From: Streptomyces eurocidicus
Lineage (GTDB): Bacteria; Actinomycetota; Actinomycetes; Streptomycetales; Streptomycetaceae
DNA: 64,000 nt
NCBI RefSeq assembly: GCF_002891295.1
Contig: NZ_LGUI01000003.1
Coordinates: forward strand, 124,001-188,000
Direction: 5' to 3'
Shown here piece after piece: positions 16,743-25,001 of this stretch. Made by a program: the position numbers and the translations under genes. How positions within the stretch are numbered: the stretch's first letter is position 1; each line of letters opens with the position of its first letter. The notes under the pieces were generated by a model. That model made no database searches, was not told the DNA's origin, and worked only from the letters and a program-made list of their open reading frames with translations.

Positions 16743-17594
16743 ATGTCTTCCTATCGGTCGCCCGGCGTCGAAGCGGCCCGCAGGGCCGTCGCGGCGAAGC
16801 TTCGCGAAGTGCGCCTGGAGGCCGGCCTGACCGGGCATGAGCTGGCGGTCCGGTGCGGGTGGCACAAGTCCAAGTCGTCCCGTATCGAGAACGCACGGAC
16901 GCCGCCGTCCGACACGGACATCCGTAAATGGTGCGAGGCGTGTGGGGCGGCGGACCAGGCGGCCGATATCGTCGCCGCTTCGCGGACGGCCGACTCCATG
17001 TACACCGAGTGGCGGCGGCTTCAGCGGACGGGGCTGCGTCGATTGCAGGAATCCCGGATGCCGCTCTACGAGCGCACGAAGAACTTCCGGGGGTACGCCT
17101 CACATGTCGTACCGGGGCTCTTTCAGACGCCCGCTTATGCCTCCGCCCTGCTGTCGGTCATCGGCCGGTTTCACGGAACTCCCGACGACACCGCCGAGGC
17201 CGTACGGGCCCGCATGTCCCGTGCACGCGTACTGCACGAGGGTGAACACCGGTTCGCCCTGCTCGTGGAGGAGTCCGTCCTGCGATATCAGATCGGGGAC
17301 GCCGCGACGATGGCCGAGCAACTCGGGCACCTGCTCTCGGTCATGGCCCTGCCCTCCGTCTCGCTCGGCGTCATTCCGTTCGGCGCGCGGGAGCGAGGCA
17401 TGTGGACCTTGGAGACCTTCAATATCTTCGATGAGGAGCGGGTCCATGTGGAGCTGCTGACCGCGCAGGTCACCGTCACGGCTCCGGGTGAAATAGCCCT
17501 GTACGTCAAAGCCTTCCGCGAATTGCGGAAGATGGCACTCTACGGAACTGCGGCGCGGGCGCTGGTCACGTCCGCCATCGCAGCGGTCGGCTGA
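16743..17594 (+). CDS. Scr1-type XRE regulator (HTH plus DUF5753), second copy
   Basis: A 283-residue regulator with an XRE helix-turn-helix at residues 15-70 (AGLTGHELAVRCGWHKSKSS) and a DUF5753 domain (VVPGLFQTPAYASALLSV, MALPSVSLGVIPFG). It follows the DUF6879 gene by 21 bases. It is clearly different from the XRE protein 3.4 kb upstream and pairs with a different partner type, so the window holds two separate Scr1-class cassettes. Confidence 0.87.
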   Translation: MSSYRSPGVEAARRAVAAKLREVRLEAGLTGHELAVRCGWHKSKSSRIENARTPPSDTDIRKWCEACGAADQAADIVAASRTADSMYTEWRRLQRTGLRRLQESRMPLYERTKNFRGYASHVVPGLFQTPAYASALLSVIGRFHGTPDDTAEAVRARMSRARVLHEGEHRFALLVEESVLRYQIGDAATMAEQLGHLLSVMALPSVSLGVIPFGARERGMWTLETFNIFDEERVHVELLTAQVTVTAPGEIALYVKAFRELRKMALYGTAARALVTSAIAAVG

Positions 17595-17604
17595 TCGGCG
17601 TGCA

Positions 17605-17650
17605 ACTTCGTAGCACTTCGTTGGGACTCTCGCGTCCGCCTTCCTAGCGT
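17605..17650 (+). promoter_or_regulatory. Promoter with ACTTCGT direct repeat
   Basis: TTGGGA (17621-17626) and TAGCGT (17645-17650), 18 bases apart, make a reasonable -35/-10 pair 62 bases before the GRDP-like gene. ACTTCGT occurs at 17605 and 17615, a 10-bp pitch touching the -35 element, as expected for an activator or repressor site. The upstream XRE protein is a candidate binder. Confidence 0.45.
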
Positions 17651-17711
17651 GTCGGCATGGCAAGCGGCGAACAGCCGGTGTCCGAGCACCACCCGACAGG
17701 GAGGTACGGCC

Positions 17712-18188
17712 GTGACCATCGTTGAGGAACGCCCCGCCGTCGACGCGGGAACCCTCGTCAGCCCGGAGCTGCGCGAGATCATCGCAGCCGACGTGTGCGC
17801 CAAGTACGACCATGTCCCGGCGGACATGGCGCAGCGGGGTGTGGGGCAGATGCTGGCGTTCGTGGCCGCCAGCGCGGCCGGCGGGCAGCCGCTGAGCCCG
17901 TCTCCGCTCGTGGACGACTTCTGGCACGCTTTCGTTCTGCGCACCAAGGCGTACGCCGACTTCTGCCAGGAGCGGTTCGGCAGGTTCGTCCACCACCAGC
18001 CCGGTGTCCTGGACCGCGAGGAGCACGGCGGGGGCAAGGAACTGCGCGCCCGGACCGTGGAGGCCATCCAGGCGGCCGGATACGCCGTCGACCTGGAGTT
18101 CTGGCCTGAGCCGAACGTCGCCGACTGCTCGCAGTGCCACGCCGGCTGTCACAACAGCCCGACACACAACACCACTCCCGCCGGCTGA
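17712..18188 (+). CDS. GRDP-like (DUF1399-type) protein with a Cys/His tail
   Basis: A 158-residue protein. The middle carries VDDFWHAFVLRTKAYADFC, which matches the WHxxLLxTxxYxxFC signature of glycine-rich-domain-protein-like (DUF1399) families. The last 22 residues form a tail with the pattern CxxCHxxCH (DCSQCHAGCHNSPTH), not typical of a GRDP core and able to bind metal or be modified. GTG was chosen as the start; an upstream in-frame ATG has promoter elements inside it. A SAM methyltransferase follows 79 bases on. The Scr1-type regulator lies directly upstream. Function unknown. Confidence 0.7.
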   Translation: MTIVEERPAVDAGTLVSPELREIIAADVCAKYDHVPADMAQRGVGQMLAFVAASAAGGQPLSPSPLVDDFWHAFVLRTKAYADFCQERFGRFVHHQPGVLDREEHGGGKELRARTVEAIQAAGYAVDLEFWPEPNVADCSQCHAGCHNSPTHNTTPAG

Positions 18189-18267
18189 ACCCGGCGCACT
18201 CCCCCTGGCCGGCCGTACCGTCCGGGTGCGGCCGGTCGCACCCCTCCGAGCACACGAGGAGAAGCGC

Positions 18268-18978
18268 GTGACCGACAGCGCCGCATGGGACGCCTACGCC
18301 CGCAGGAAGCCCGGTGGTCGGCGGGAGAGAAACGCCAAGGGGGAGACCACCTGGTTCAACTGGACCCAGTACCCCGACCACGGGCCCGGTGCCGAAGTCC
18401 TGGGCGGAGCCGCGAAGGCCGCGTTCCTGGAGCTCGGGTGCGGGACAGGGGGGAACCTCGCCCATCTCGCCACCCTCGGTCACCGCGCCGTCGGCGTCGA
18501 TGTCTCGCCCGTCCAGTTGGACGCCGCCCGCGAGCGCTGGGGCGATCTGCCGGGCCTGGAGCTGCACCAGCGCGGCGCACTCGACTTCATGAGCGGGACC
18601 GCCGACCGCTTCGACGCCGTGTACTCCGTCTTCGGCGCCGTCTGGTTCACCGACCCGGACGAGATGCTCCCCGCCATCCGCCGGGTCCTCGCACCCGGTG
18701 GTGTCCTGGCCTTTTCCCAGCGCCCTGCGGCAGAAGGCCGCTACGGCTGCCAGGCGTCCCACCTCGACCGGTCCGACGCCCCGGACCCCCTGGCCGTCGG
18801 ACACTGGGACTACGCCCCCGGCACGTGGATCGAGCGTCTGAAGCGACACGGATTCCGCTGCGCGCTGGCGACCGAGATCGCCGCGCCCGACGGATGGAAG
18901 ACCGGCACCCTCCTCGTCCGTGCCCTGGCACCCGGGGCTCCGCCCCCGACCCCGGTCCTCAAGCGCCGGACAGGCTGA
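18268..18978 (+). CDS. Class I SAM-dependent methyltransferase
   Basis: A 236-residue Rossmann methyltransferase. Motif I is FLELGCGTGGNLAHL near residue 50, then GVDVSPVQLDAARERW and the post-I acidic region, and FDAVYSVFGAVWFTDPDE. The N-terminus (DSAAWDAYARRKPGG) resembles small-molecule methyltransferases. The GTG follows GAGGAG. The last residues PGAPPPTPVLKRRTG are encoded by the left arm of a palindromic repeat, whose TGA ends the gene; the ancestral protein was probably shorter. Substrate unknown; the adjacent GRDP-like protein is a possible partner. Confidence 0.82.
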   Translation: MTDSAAWDAYARRKPGGRRERNAKGETTWFNWTQYPDHGPGAEVLGGAAKAAFLELGCGTGGNLAHLATLGHRAVGVDVSPVQLDAARERWGDLPGLELHQRGALDFMSGTADRFDAVYSVFGAVWFTDPDEMLPAIRRVLAPGGVLAFSQRPAAEGRYGCQASHLDRSDAPDPLAVGHWDYAPGTWIERLKRHGFRCALATEIAAPDGWKTGTLLVRALAPGAPPPTPVLKRRTG

Positions 18979-19048
18979 AAATCAGACCGTCCGGCGCTTG
19001 AGGACATTCGGGAAGGGGCGGGGCGGGGACAAAGCCCGTCGCAGACGG
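18932..19048. repeat. Dispersed palindromic element overlapping the methyltransferase end
   Basis: The central stem is 18956-18978 against 18982-19004 (two mismatches, loop AAA). The right part GGGAAGGGGCGGGGCGGGG matches other copies. It lies between convergent genes, with the methyltransferase stop in its left arm and the threonine aldolase stop 16 bases after its right end. Confidence 0.7.
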
Positions 19049-19063
19049 CAACCCCCGCACCCA

Positions 19064-20140
19064 CTACCGCCCCGCCAACGCCTCCCCCGTCACCGCCGCG
19101 ATCGCCCGCACCGCCACCGGAATCTGCGCGGCCGTCACATCGATGTGCGTCACCACCCGCACCGTCGTCGGCCCGAACACACTCACCCGCACCCCGAACC
19201 GCTCGTGCGTCCGCTTCCCGAACTCCGCCGCCGTGAGCCCCGTGGCCGCCACGTCGAACAGCACGATGTTCGTGTCGACGTGCTCGGGCCGGATCTCCAG
19301 CCCCTCGATCGCGGCCAGCGAGGCCGCAAGCGCCCGTGCGTTCTCGTGGTCCTCGGCCAGTCGCGACACGTGGTTGCGGAGGGCGTAGACGCCGGCGGAG
19401 GCGATGACGCCGGCCTGGCGCATGGCGCCGCCCCAGCGCTGCTTGAGGCGCCACGCCTGGTCGATGAAGTCCTGGGTGCCGGCGAGGATGCCGCCGACGG
19501 GGGCGCCGAGGCCCTTGCTCAGGTCGACGAAGACGGAGTCGAAGTGGGCGGCGTAGACACGGGGTTCGATGCCGCTGGCGACGGACGCGTTGAGCAGGCG
19601 GGCGCCGTCCATGTGGGCCCACATGCCGTGGTCGCGGGCGATCGCGGTGATCTCCTCGATGCGCTCCAGCGGCCAGATCGTGCCGCCGCCCGCGTTGGAG
19701 GTCTGCTCGATGACGACGCCGCTGGTGACCGGCGCGTAGCGGCTGGCGGGGCGGATCGCCGCGCGGAACTGCTCGGCCGTGAACACGCCGCGCTCGCCGT
19801 CCAGCGCCCGGACGTTGATGCCGCTGAGCGCGGCGGGCCCGCCGACCTCGTAGTTGATGATGTGGGCGGTCCGGTCGGTGAGCACCTCGTCACCGGGCCG
19901 GGAGTGGACGGCCAGCGCGATCTCGTTGCACATGGTGCCGGAGGGCAGGAAGACGGCGGCTTCCTTGCCGAGGAGCTCGGCGGCCATGGCGGTGAGCTCG
20001 TTGACGCTGGGGTCCTCGCCCTTCTGCTCGTCGCCGAGGGGGGCCTCGGCCATGAAGGCGCGCATCTCGGGGGTGGGAAGCGTGATGGTGTCGCTGTACA
20101 GGTCGACAAGCGGACGCTGTACCTGGGCAGGAGTACTCAC
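19064..20140 (-). CDS. Threonine aldolase family PLP enzyme
   Basis: A 358-residue fold-type I PLP enzyme that cleaves, or in reverse forms, beta-hydroxy-alpha-amino acids. Landmarks are LYSDTITLPTPEMRAFM, FLPSGTMCNEIAL, HMDGARLLNASVA and the PLP Lys209 in VDLSKGLGAPVGG. The GTG chosen begins VSTPAQVQRP; a longer frame upstream has no ribosome site. It is third in a leftward series after an MFS transporter and an ATP-grasp ligase, though 305 bases separate it from the latter. It could be housekeeping glycine metabolism or supply a hydroxy amino acid to a peptide product. Confidence 0.85.
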   Translation of the reverse strand: MSTPAQVQRPLVDLYSDTITLPTPEMRAFMAEAPLGDEQKGEDPSVNELTAMAAELLGKEAAVFLPSGTMCNEIALAVHSRPGDEVLTDRTAHIINYEVGGPAALSGINVRALDGERGVFTAEQFRAAIRPASRYAPVTSGVVIEQTSNAGGGTIWPLERIEEITAIARDHGMWAHMDGARLLNASVASGIEPRVYAAHFDSVFVDLSKGLGAPVGGILAGTQDFIDQAWRLKQRWGGAMRQAGVIASAGVYALRNHVSRLAEDHENARALAASLAAIEGLEIRPEHVDTNIVLFDVAATGLTAAEFGKRTHERFGVRVSVFGPTTVRVVTHIDVTAAQIPVAVRAIAAVTGEALAGR

Positions 20141-20445
20141 GTGCGTGCTCTTTCGTCGGGTCCGACGCTGCGGGTCCGCGCCGTGATGGGGCGCGGGGGC
20201 GGCGCCCGCCGGGATATGACGGGGCGCCACGATTCGTCACGGAGTGTGACGAAGTAAGGGTGGAGCGGAGGGAACCGGGGCCCGCCACCGGACCGGCCCG
20301 CGGGAGCCTGACCGGAAGGGGCCGCACCGGCCACACCGGCTATGCCGGCCTATCGGGGCCCGGCCGGGCCACCGGTGGCCGCACCGGGCCTACCGGGACC
20401 GCACCGGGCCTACCGGCGGCCCGGCGACCCGGCGGCGCGGGCCGC
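20141..20445. other. Gene-free gap with a 20-bp tandem repeat
   Basis: No gene is supported here. The only structure is a 20-bp unit repeated twice (GCACCGGGCCTACCGG at 20381-20396 and 20401-20416) in a run of CCGG-rich sequence just after the ATP-grasp stop. A promoter for the threonine aldolase may lie in the 20141-20260 part, which is less extreme in composition. Confidence 0.5.
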
Positions 20446-21678
20446 CTACCGCTCGTCGAACACCGGCCGCAGATACCCCGCGGCCGAGGCCGCCCGGATG
20501 CCGGCCTCGTCGGCGGTGGCGCCGGTGCACCAGAGAGTGCCGTACTCGCTGCGCTGGTCCTTGGCGTCGGGCAGCTCGTCACCGCTGCGGGCCGTGATGT
20601 GGATGTCGCGCAGGCCGGGGACGCGCTGGGCGAGCTCCCGTCCGGCGACGCCCTCGAAGCGGCCGCCGCGCTTGGCGTAGAGGGCCTGCTCGGCGGCGGC
20701 GCCGACCGGCTCCGGGGCGTGCACGGGCTCGCCGAGGTAGGAGGCGATGACGCCGTCGAACACGTTCCAGTCGAGGGCCGCGGAGACCATCGTGGAGACG
20801 TTGCGCCCGGCGAAGCGCGGGTTGAACTCGACGACCTTGGGGCCGTCGGCGGTGAGCGCGAACTCGATGTGGGCGGGCCCGTTCTCGTACGCCATCAGGC
20901 GGGCGAGGTCGGCGCAGATCCGCTCGATCCGCTGGTGGGCGTCGGCGGAGAGGTCGACGGGGAAGCGGATGGCCAGCTCCATGAAGTACGGGAGCTCGCT
21001 CATGATCCGGTCGCTGATCCCGAGGACGTGCGGGACGCCGCCGGTGTAGAGCACCTCGGCACTGACGACGGGGCCGATCAGGAACTCCTCGACGAGCGGC
21101 ACACCGCCCTGCCCGTCGGACTCGGCCAGCACCTCGGTGAAGTGCCAGCGCACCTCCTCCTCGTCGGCGGCGGAGACGACCCCGTAGCTGCCGGTACCGA
21201 TGGAGGGCTTGAGGACGACGGGGTAGCCGGTGGCCGCGGCGGCGGCGACGGCGGCCTCGACGTCCGGGGCGGCGGTGCTGCGCGGCGCGGGGATGTCCTC
21301 GGCCTCGCAGGCCCGGCGGAAGGCGTGCTTGTCCTGGGTCAGGCGCACGGAGGCTGTCGGCAGGAAGGGGATGCCGAGCTTCTCGGCCGCGGTGGCGGCG
21401 GGCAGCAGGTACTGCTCGTTGGGCGCGATCAGGGTGAACGCGCCGTCCGCGCCGAGCGCCTCGAAGAGGACGGTGAGCTCCTCGACGGACCGGGTCTCGC
21501 TGATGTACGTCTCCACCCTCCCGCCCGGCTCCAGCAGGTCGCGGAGTGGATCGTTGACGTAGCGGGCCTTGTCGCGGGTGACGAAGGTGACGCGGGCCGC
21601 CTTGCGGGTGGCGGCCTCGACGACCCGGAGGCCGGTGCCGCTGGTGAGCGCTTCGACGATGACGATGTGGTCGGCCAT
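20446..21678 (-). CDS. ATP-grasp ligase, amino-acid-ligase-like
   Basis: A 410-residue ATP-grasp enzyme of the carboxylate-amine ligase type. Landmarks: DHIVIVEALTSGTGLRVVEA at the N-terminus, YPVVLKPSIGTGSYGVVSA (ATP-binding loop), ENGPAHIEFALTADG and KVVEFNPRFAGRNVSTMV (metal site). The layout matches L-amino-acid ligases and CARNS-like dipeptide synthases more than purine or biotin enzymes. It is flanked by an MFS exporter upstream and a threonine aldolase downstream, the pattern of small dipeptide-antibiotic clusters. Start ATG; no strong ribosome site. Substrates cannot be told. Confidence 0.78.
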   Translation of the reverse strand: MADHIVIVEALTSGTGLRVVEAATRKAARVTFVTRDKARYVNDPLRDLLEPGGRVETYISETRSVEELTVLFEALGADGAFTLIAPNEQYLLPAATAAEKLGIPFLPTASVRLTQDKHAFRRACEAEDIPAPRSTAAPDVEAAVAAAAATGYPVVLKPSIGTGSYGVVSAADEEEVRWHFTEVLAESDGQGGVPLVEEFLIGPVVSAEVLYTGGVPHVLGISDRIMSELPYFMELAIRFPVDLSADAHQRIERICADLARLMAYENGPAHIEFALTADGPKVVEFNPRFAGRNVSTMVSAALDWNVFDGVIASYLGEPVHAPEPVGAAAEQALYAKRGGRFEGVAGRELAQRVPGLRDIHITARSGDELPDAKDQRSEYGTLWCTGATADEAGIRAASAAGYLRPVFDER

Positions 21679-21780
21679 GGTTGCCGGTCCGTTTCTGGTG
21701 GAGGGGTGTGCGGGAGGAGGGGCGTACAGGCGTACTGGAGTGCAGGCGTACGTACGGGCACGCGGCCGGGTGGATCCCTG

Positions 21781-23127
21781 TCAGAGCGCCTTGCCGGAGG
21801 GCTCGGGACACGCCTCGGAGGCGGCCGGACCGGCCGCGGCCTCCACCGGCCCGCGCGGGGCCAGGGCGATGCCCAGGGCGGTGAGCAGGGTCAGGGCGGC
21901 GGCGACGAGGAACGGCGACCAGCTGACCCAGGTGTTGTCGCCGGTACCGCCCGCGACGGCCGTGCCGAGCGCGCCGCCGGCGGATTCGGCGACGCCCCAG
22001 ATGAGGCCGGCGAAGCCGAAGGCGGCGAAGCTGTTCCCCCGGGCCTTCTCGGCCATGAGGGTGTCGGCGGCGGGCGACCAGACCAGCTCGGAGAAGGTGA
22101 ACACGGCGGCGCCCAGGAAGATCACGGGCCAGGCCGGGCCCCGGCCGGGCACGAACAGCACCAGGCCGGCGGCGAGCAGGACCATGCCGAGCACGAGGAC
22201 CGCGCGGTCACCGCGACGGCGGGCCAGGCTCTCCATGCGGCGGGCGACGACGCCCTGGAACAGCACGATGAGGATCGCGTTGACCAGGAAGAGCATGCTG
22301 ATGACGCGGGTGGAGACCGAGCCGCCCACGTACATCGGCAGCACGTTGGCGAACTGCGCGTAGGCCAGCCAGAGGGTCGCCGTCACGGCGGCCCAGAGCA
22401 GGACCTGGCGGCCCGGCAGTCCGAAGCGGGCCGCGCCGCCCTCGCCGCCCCCGGTCGGCGGGGTGGCCGTCACGTCACCCGGCGCGCGGGCGGCCAGCAG
22501 CGCCGCCAGCGCGAACACACCGGCCGGTACGAGGGGGAAGGCGCGGCCCGTCGCGGACATCAGCCAGCCGCCGACGACGGGCCCGAGCGCCGCGCCGCCG
22601 TTGATGGCCGCGTTGAGGCGGCCGAAGGCCGGCAGCCGGGTGCTCTCGTCGCAGCCGTTCGCGATCATGGCCTTGGTGCCGACGTTGGCGCACGACACGG
22701 CCGTGCCGTTGACCGCCAGCACCGCGAGCCAGGAGGCGGGGTCGTCCAGCCCGAGGACCACGGGTACGAGCAGCACGGCTCCGGCGACGAGATAGCCGCC
22801 GACGAGGACCGCCCGGAGCCGGAAGCGCACCACGACGAACTGGGTGCAGACGGCTCCGGCGCGCATGCTCAGCAGGTGCACCCCGACCGCCGTGGCGGCG
22901 AGGGACACGGAGATCCCCAGGGTGCTGTGCAGCCAGATCGCCAGGAACGGCGAGATCACGTAGTAGGCGCTACTGCCGAGTGCCCGTGAGGCCAGGGTCG
23001 GCCACAGGCCCGGCATCGCGGCCCCCGGTGGCCCAGCCCCCGCTTCCGGCCCCGCCTCCGCTTCCGGCGCCGGTTCCGCGGCGGATCGCGCCGTGGAGTC
23101 CGGTCCGGATTCCGTCGCATTGCTCAT
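21781..23127 (-). CDS. MFS transporter
   Basis: A 448-residue major facilitator protein with about twelve membrane segments after an Ala/Pro/Glu-rich cytoplasmic leader of 38 residues. The loop motif between segments 2 and 3 is weak (VVVRFRLRAVLVGG), as in many drug-efflux members. It is first in the leftward run with the ATP-grasp ligase 102 bases on, so export of the ligase product is a natural reading. An AT-rich control region with repeats lies upstream. Confidence 0.82.
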   Translation of the reverse strand: MSNATESGPDSTARSAAEPAPEAEAGPEAGAGPPGAAMPGLWPTLASRALGSSAYYVISPFLAIWLHSTLGISVSLAATAVGVHLLSMRAGAVCTQFVVVRFRLRAVLVGGYLVAGAVLLVPVVLGLDDPASWLAVLAVNGTAVSCANVGTKAMIANGCDESTRLPAFGRLNAAINGGAALGPVVGGWLMSATGRAFPLVPAGVFALAALLAARAPGDVTATPPTGGGEGGAARFGLPGRQVLLWAAVTATLWLAYAQFANVLPMYVGGSVSTRVISMLFLVNAILIVLFQGVVARRMESLARRRGDRAVLVLGMVLLAAGLVLFVPGRGPAWPVIFLGAAVFTFSELVWSPAADTLMAEKARGNSFAAFGFAGLIWGVAESAGGALGTAVAGGTGDNTWVSWSPFLVAAALTLLTALGIALAPRGPVEAAAGPAASEACPEPSGKAL

Positions 23128-23253
23128 GATGACGCGTGGTCCTCAAGGTTGCTTTCGGGCTGCCGTGCCCCCCTCCCCCGGCACGGCAGCCATGCGCGGC
23201 CGGCAGCCCGGCCACGGGGCCGGCTGTCGTCCGCACACCCAGACCCAAACACA

Positions 23254-23311
23254 AACCGTATGGTCGGTTCAATAAATGCGAGTGTGATCTAGCCCTCCAT
23301 TCAATGAATGC
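23254..23311 (-). promoter_or_regulatory. AT-rich control region with an inverted repeat and a 32-bp-spaced direct repeat
   Basis: AACCG (23254-23258) pairs with CGGTT (23265-23269). TTCAATAAATGC (23268-23279) is repeated with one change as TTCAATGAATGC (23300-23311), 32 bp or three helical turns later; the second copy also contains ATTCA-A-TGAAT. It lies 127-184 bases upstream of the MFS start in the most AT-rich stretch of this part of the window. A TetR-like or similar repressor site is inferred, but no regulator gene is adjacent. Confidence 0.45.
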
Positions 23312-23377
23312 AAGGCCGAAGATCATCTAGACCTTTATTTTGAAGAGTTCTTATGAATTCCGGGTGAAGGAAGCACG

Positions 23378-24842
23378 CTAACCCGCCCTTCCGACCGGCA
23401 AGGCGACCCCGCCCAGCCCGGCCCGGATCCCGTCGTGGTCGACGGTCACGGCGCGCAGTTTCAGGTCCTTCGCCCGCTCCGGCAGCCGGAAGGAGAAGGA
23501 CAGCCGGTCGGTCAGCTCCGGCGGCCGGAGCCGCATCAGCCCGGCGATCACCTCGGGGTCGACGCCGATCTTCCGCAGCACCCACGGATGGTCGGCCACG
23601 GCGTCGACGAGGTTGACCTTCGTCAGGCGCTCGACGAACCGGGGCGCACTCGTGAGCTCGTGCAGCCGGTCCTCGCTGCGCAGGGCGGCCGCCACCTCCT
23701 CCGGGCCCACTCCCAGCCGCGCGGCCAGCGACGGTGCGGACAGCAGCGCCTTGGCGCGGGCCGCGTCGCGGGCGACGCGCTCGGCCGCCTCGCGGTGCAG
23801 GGTGAGGCCCTTGTCCCGGCCGGGCCGGTAGGTGGCGACGTGCGGGACGTCGACGCTCATCCCGTCGATGTCGGTGACGAGGCCCCGGTCGCCGGTACGC
23901 CGCAGCTGGACCCGCGCCCGTACGCGCAGCTCCTGGCCGCCCAGGTCGAGCCGCCCGTCGGCGGCGATCGTGTCGGCCCCCGCGTCGCTGAACCGCACCT
24001 GCGAGGCGCCGAGTTCACGGTTGAGGTCGGCGAAGGAGAGGCGTACGTCCCCGTCCAGCCGCCCGACGACCGCGCCGCGGACAGCGGTGGGCAGGTCGCC
24101 GGTGAGCCGGATGTCCCGGCCGCTCGCCCGGACCTCGGCGACGGAGACCCGGCCGGCGTCGACGTGCGGCACGGTGATGTCGACGCGCTTCAGCCGCTTG
24201 CCCAGCACCTGGGTGAGGAAGGGGAAGCCATGGATGTCGACCTGGGGCGCGGCGGCCAGGTGGAGACTGTCCCGGATCTTCTCGGACGCCTTCTTCTCGG
24301 CGTACAGGACCGCGCAGCGGTCGCCCAGCACGAGGAAGGCCGCGCAGGCGGCGACAGCGATCAGCCACTTGAGGGTGCGGGGGACGGCCGCGAAGCGGCG
24401 GCGGTGCCGGAGGCGGCGGGCGGCGGTCCGGGAGGCGCGGCGCCCGCGCCGGGGCGGCGGTGACCGGCCGGCGGGGCGAGGCGGGCGAGAGCGGCGGCGT
24501 CGAGGCTCTCGGGGCTGTCGGGGACGAGCCGGATGTCGAGGAAGTCGGCGAAATCGGTGGAGCGGACGGAATCGGGGGACGGGGCGGGGGCGGGATGCGG
24601 GGCGGGTCGTGGAGCGGGCCGGGGGACGGGGCGTGGGGCGCCTCGGGGAAAGGGGACGGCGGGTGGAAGTCACCGCCTTCCCGGCCTTCGCAGCCTTCCC
24701 CGCGTTCCTCCGGTTCGTCCTCCGGTTTTCCCTCCGGCCCGTCCTCCGGTTTTTCCGCCCCGGGGTCAACGGGGTCGGCCAGTGCGGCGAGTTCGTCATA
24801 GGGATTGGGCGGAAGGTCGGGTATGCGTGTGGGGGTTCGCAT
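23378..24842 (-). CDS. DUF2993 (LmeA-like) membrane protein with two apparent frameshifts
   Basis: The C-terminal 340 residues are intact: a membrane segment (LKWLIAVAACAAFLVLGDR), then a DUF2993 lipid-binding-type domain (VDIHGFPFLTQVLGKRLKRV) facing outside, with an extra C-terminal helical part (RVARDAARAKALLSAPSLAA). The N-terminal cytoplasmic part is split over three frames. MRTPTRIPDLPPNPYDELAA begins at 24842 in one frame, STDFADFLDIRLVPDSPE follows in a second near 24550, and the membrane segment is in a third. Two single-base losses would explain it. The G/C homopolymers there make sequencing error likely; otherwise it is a decaying gene. An ATG at 24799 gives an uninterrupted frame but a non-natural Arg/Pro leader. 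Confidence 0.7.
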
Positions 24843-25001
24843 CACCACATCCCACCACGGGTGCGGGTCCCGAACGCAAGCCCTACCGTCGGTATCCGCA
24901 ATTCCGCCACGTTTTCCGGCCGTTGCGATGAGCATATGCGGCAACTACCGTGCATAGGTCAACGAGTTTCGCCCTCGCGGCTCCGACAGAAAGAAGCGCC
25001 C

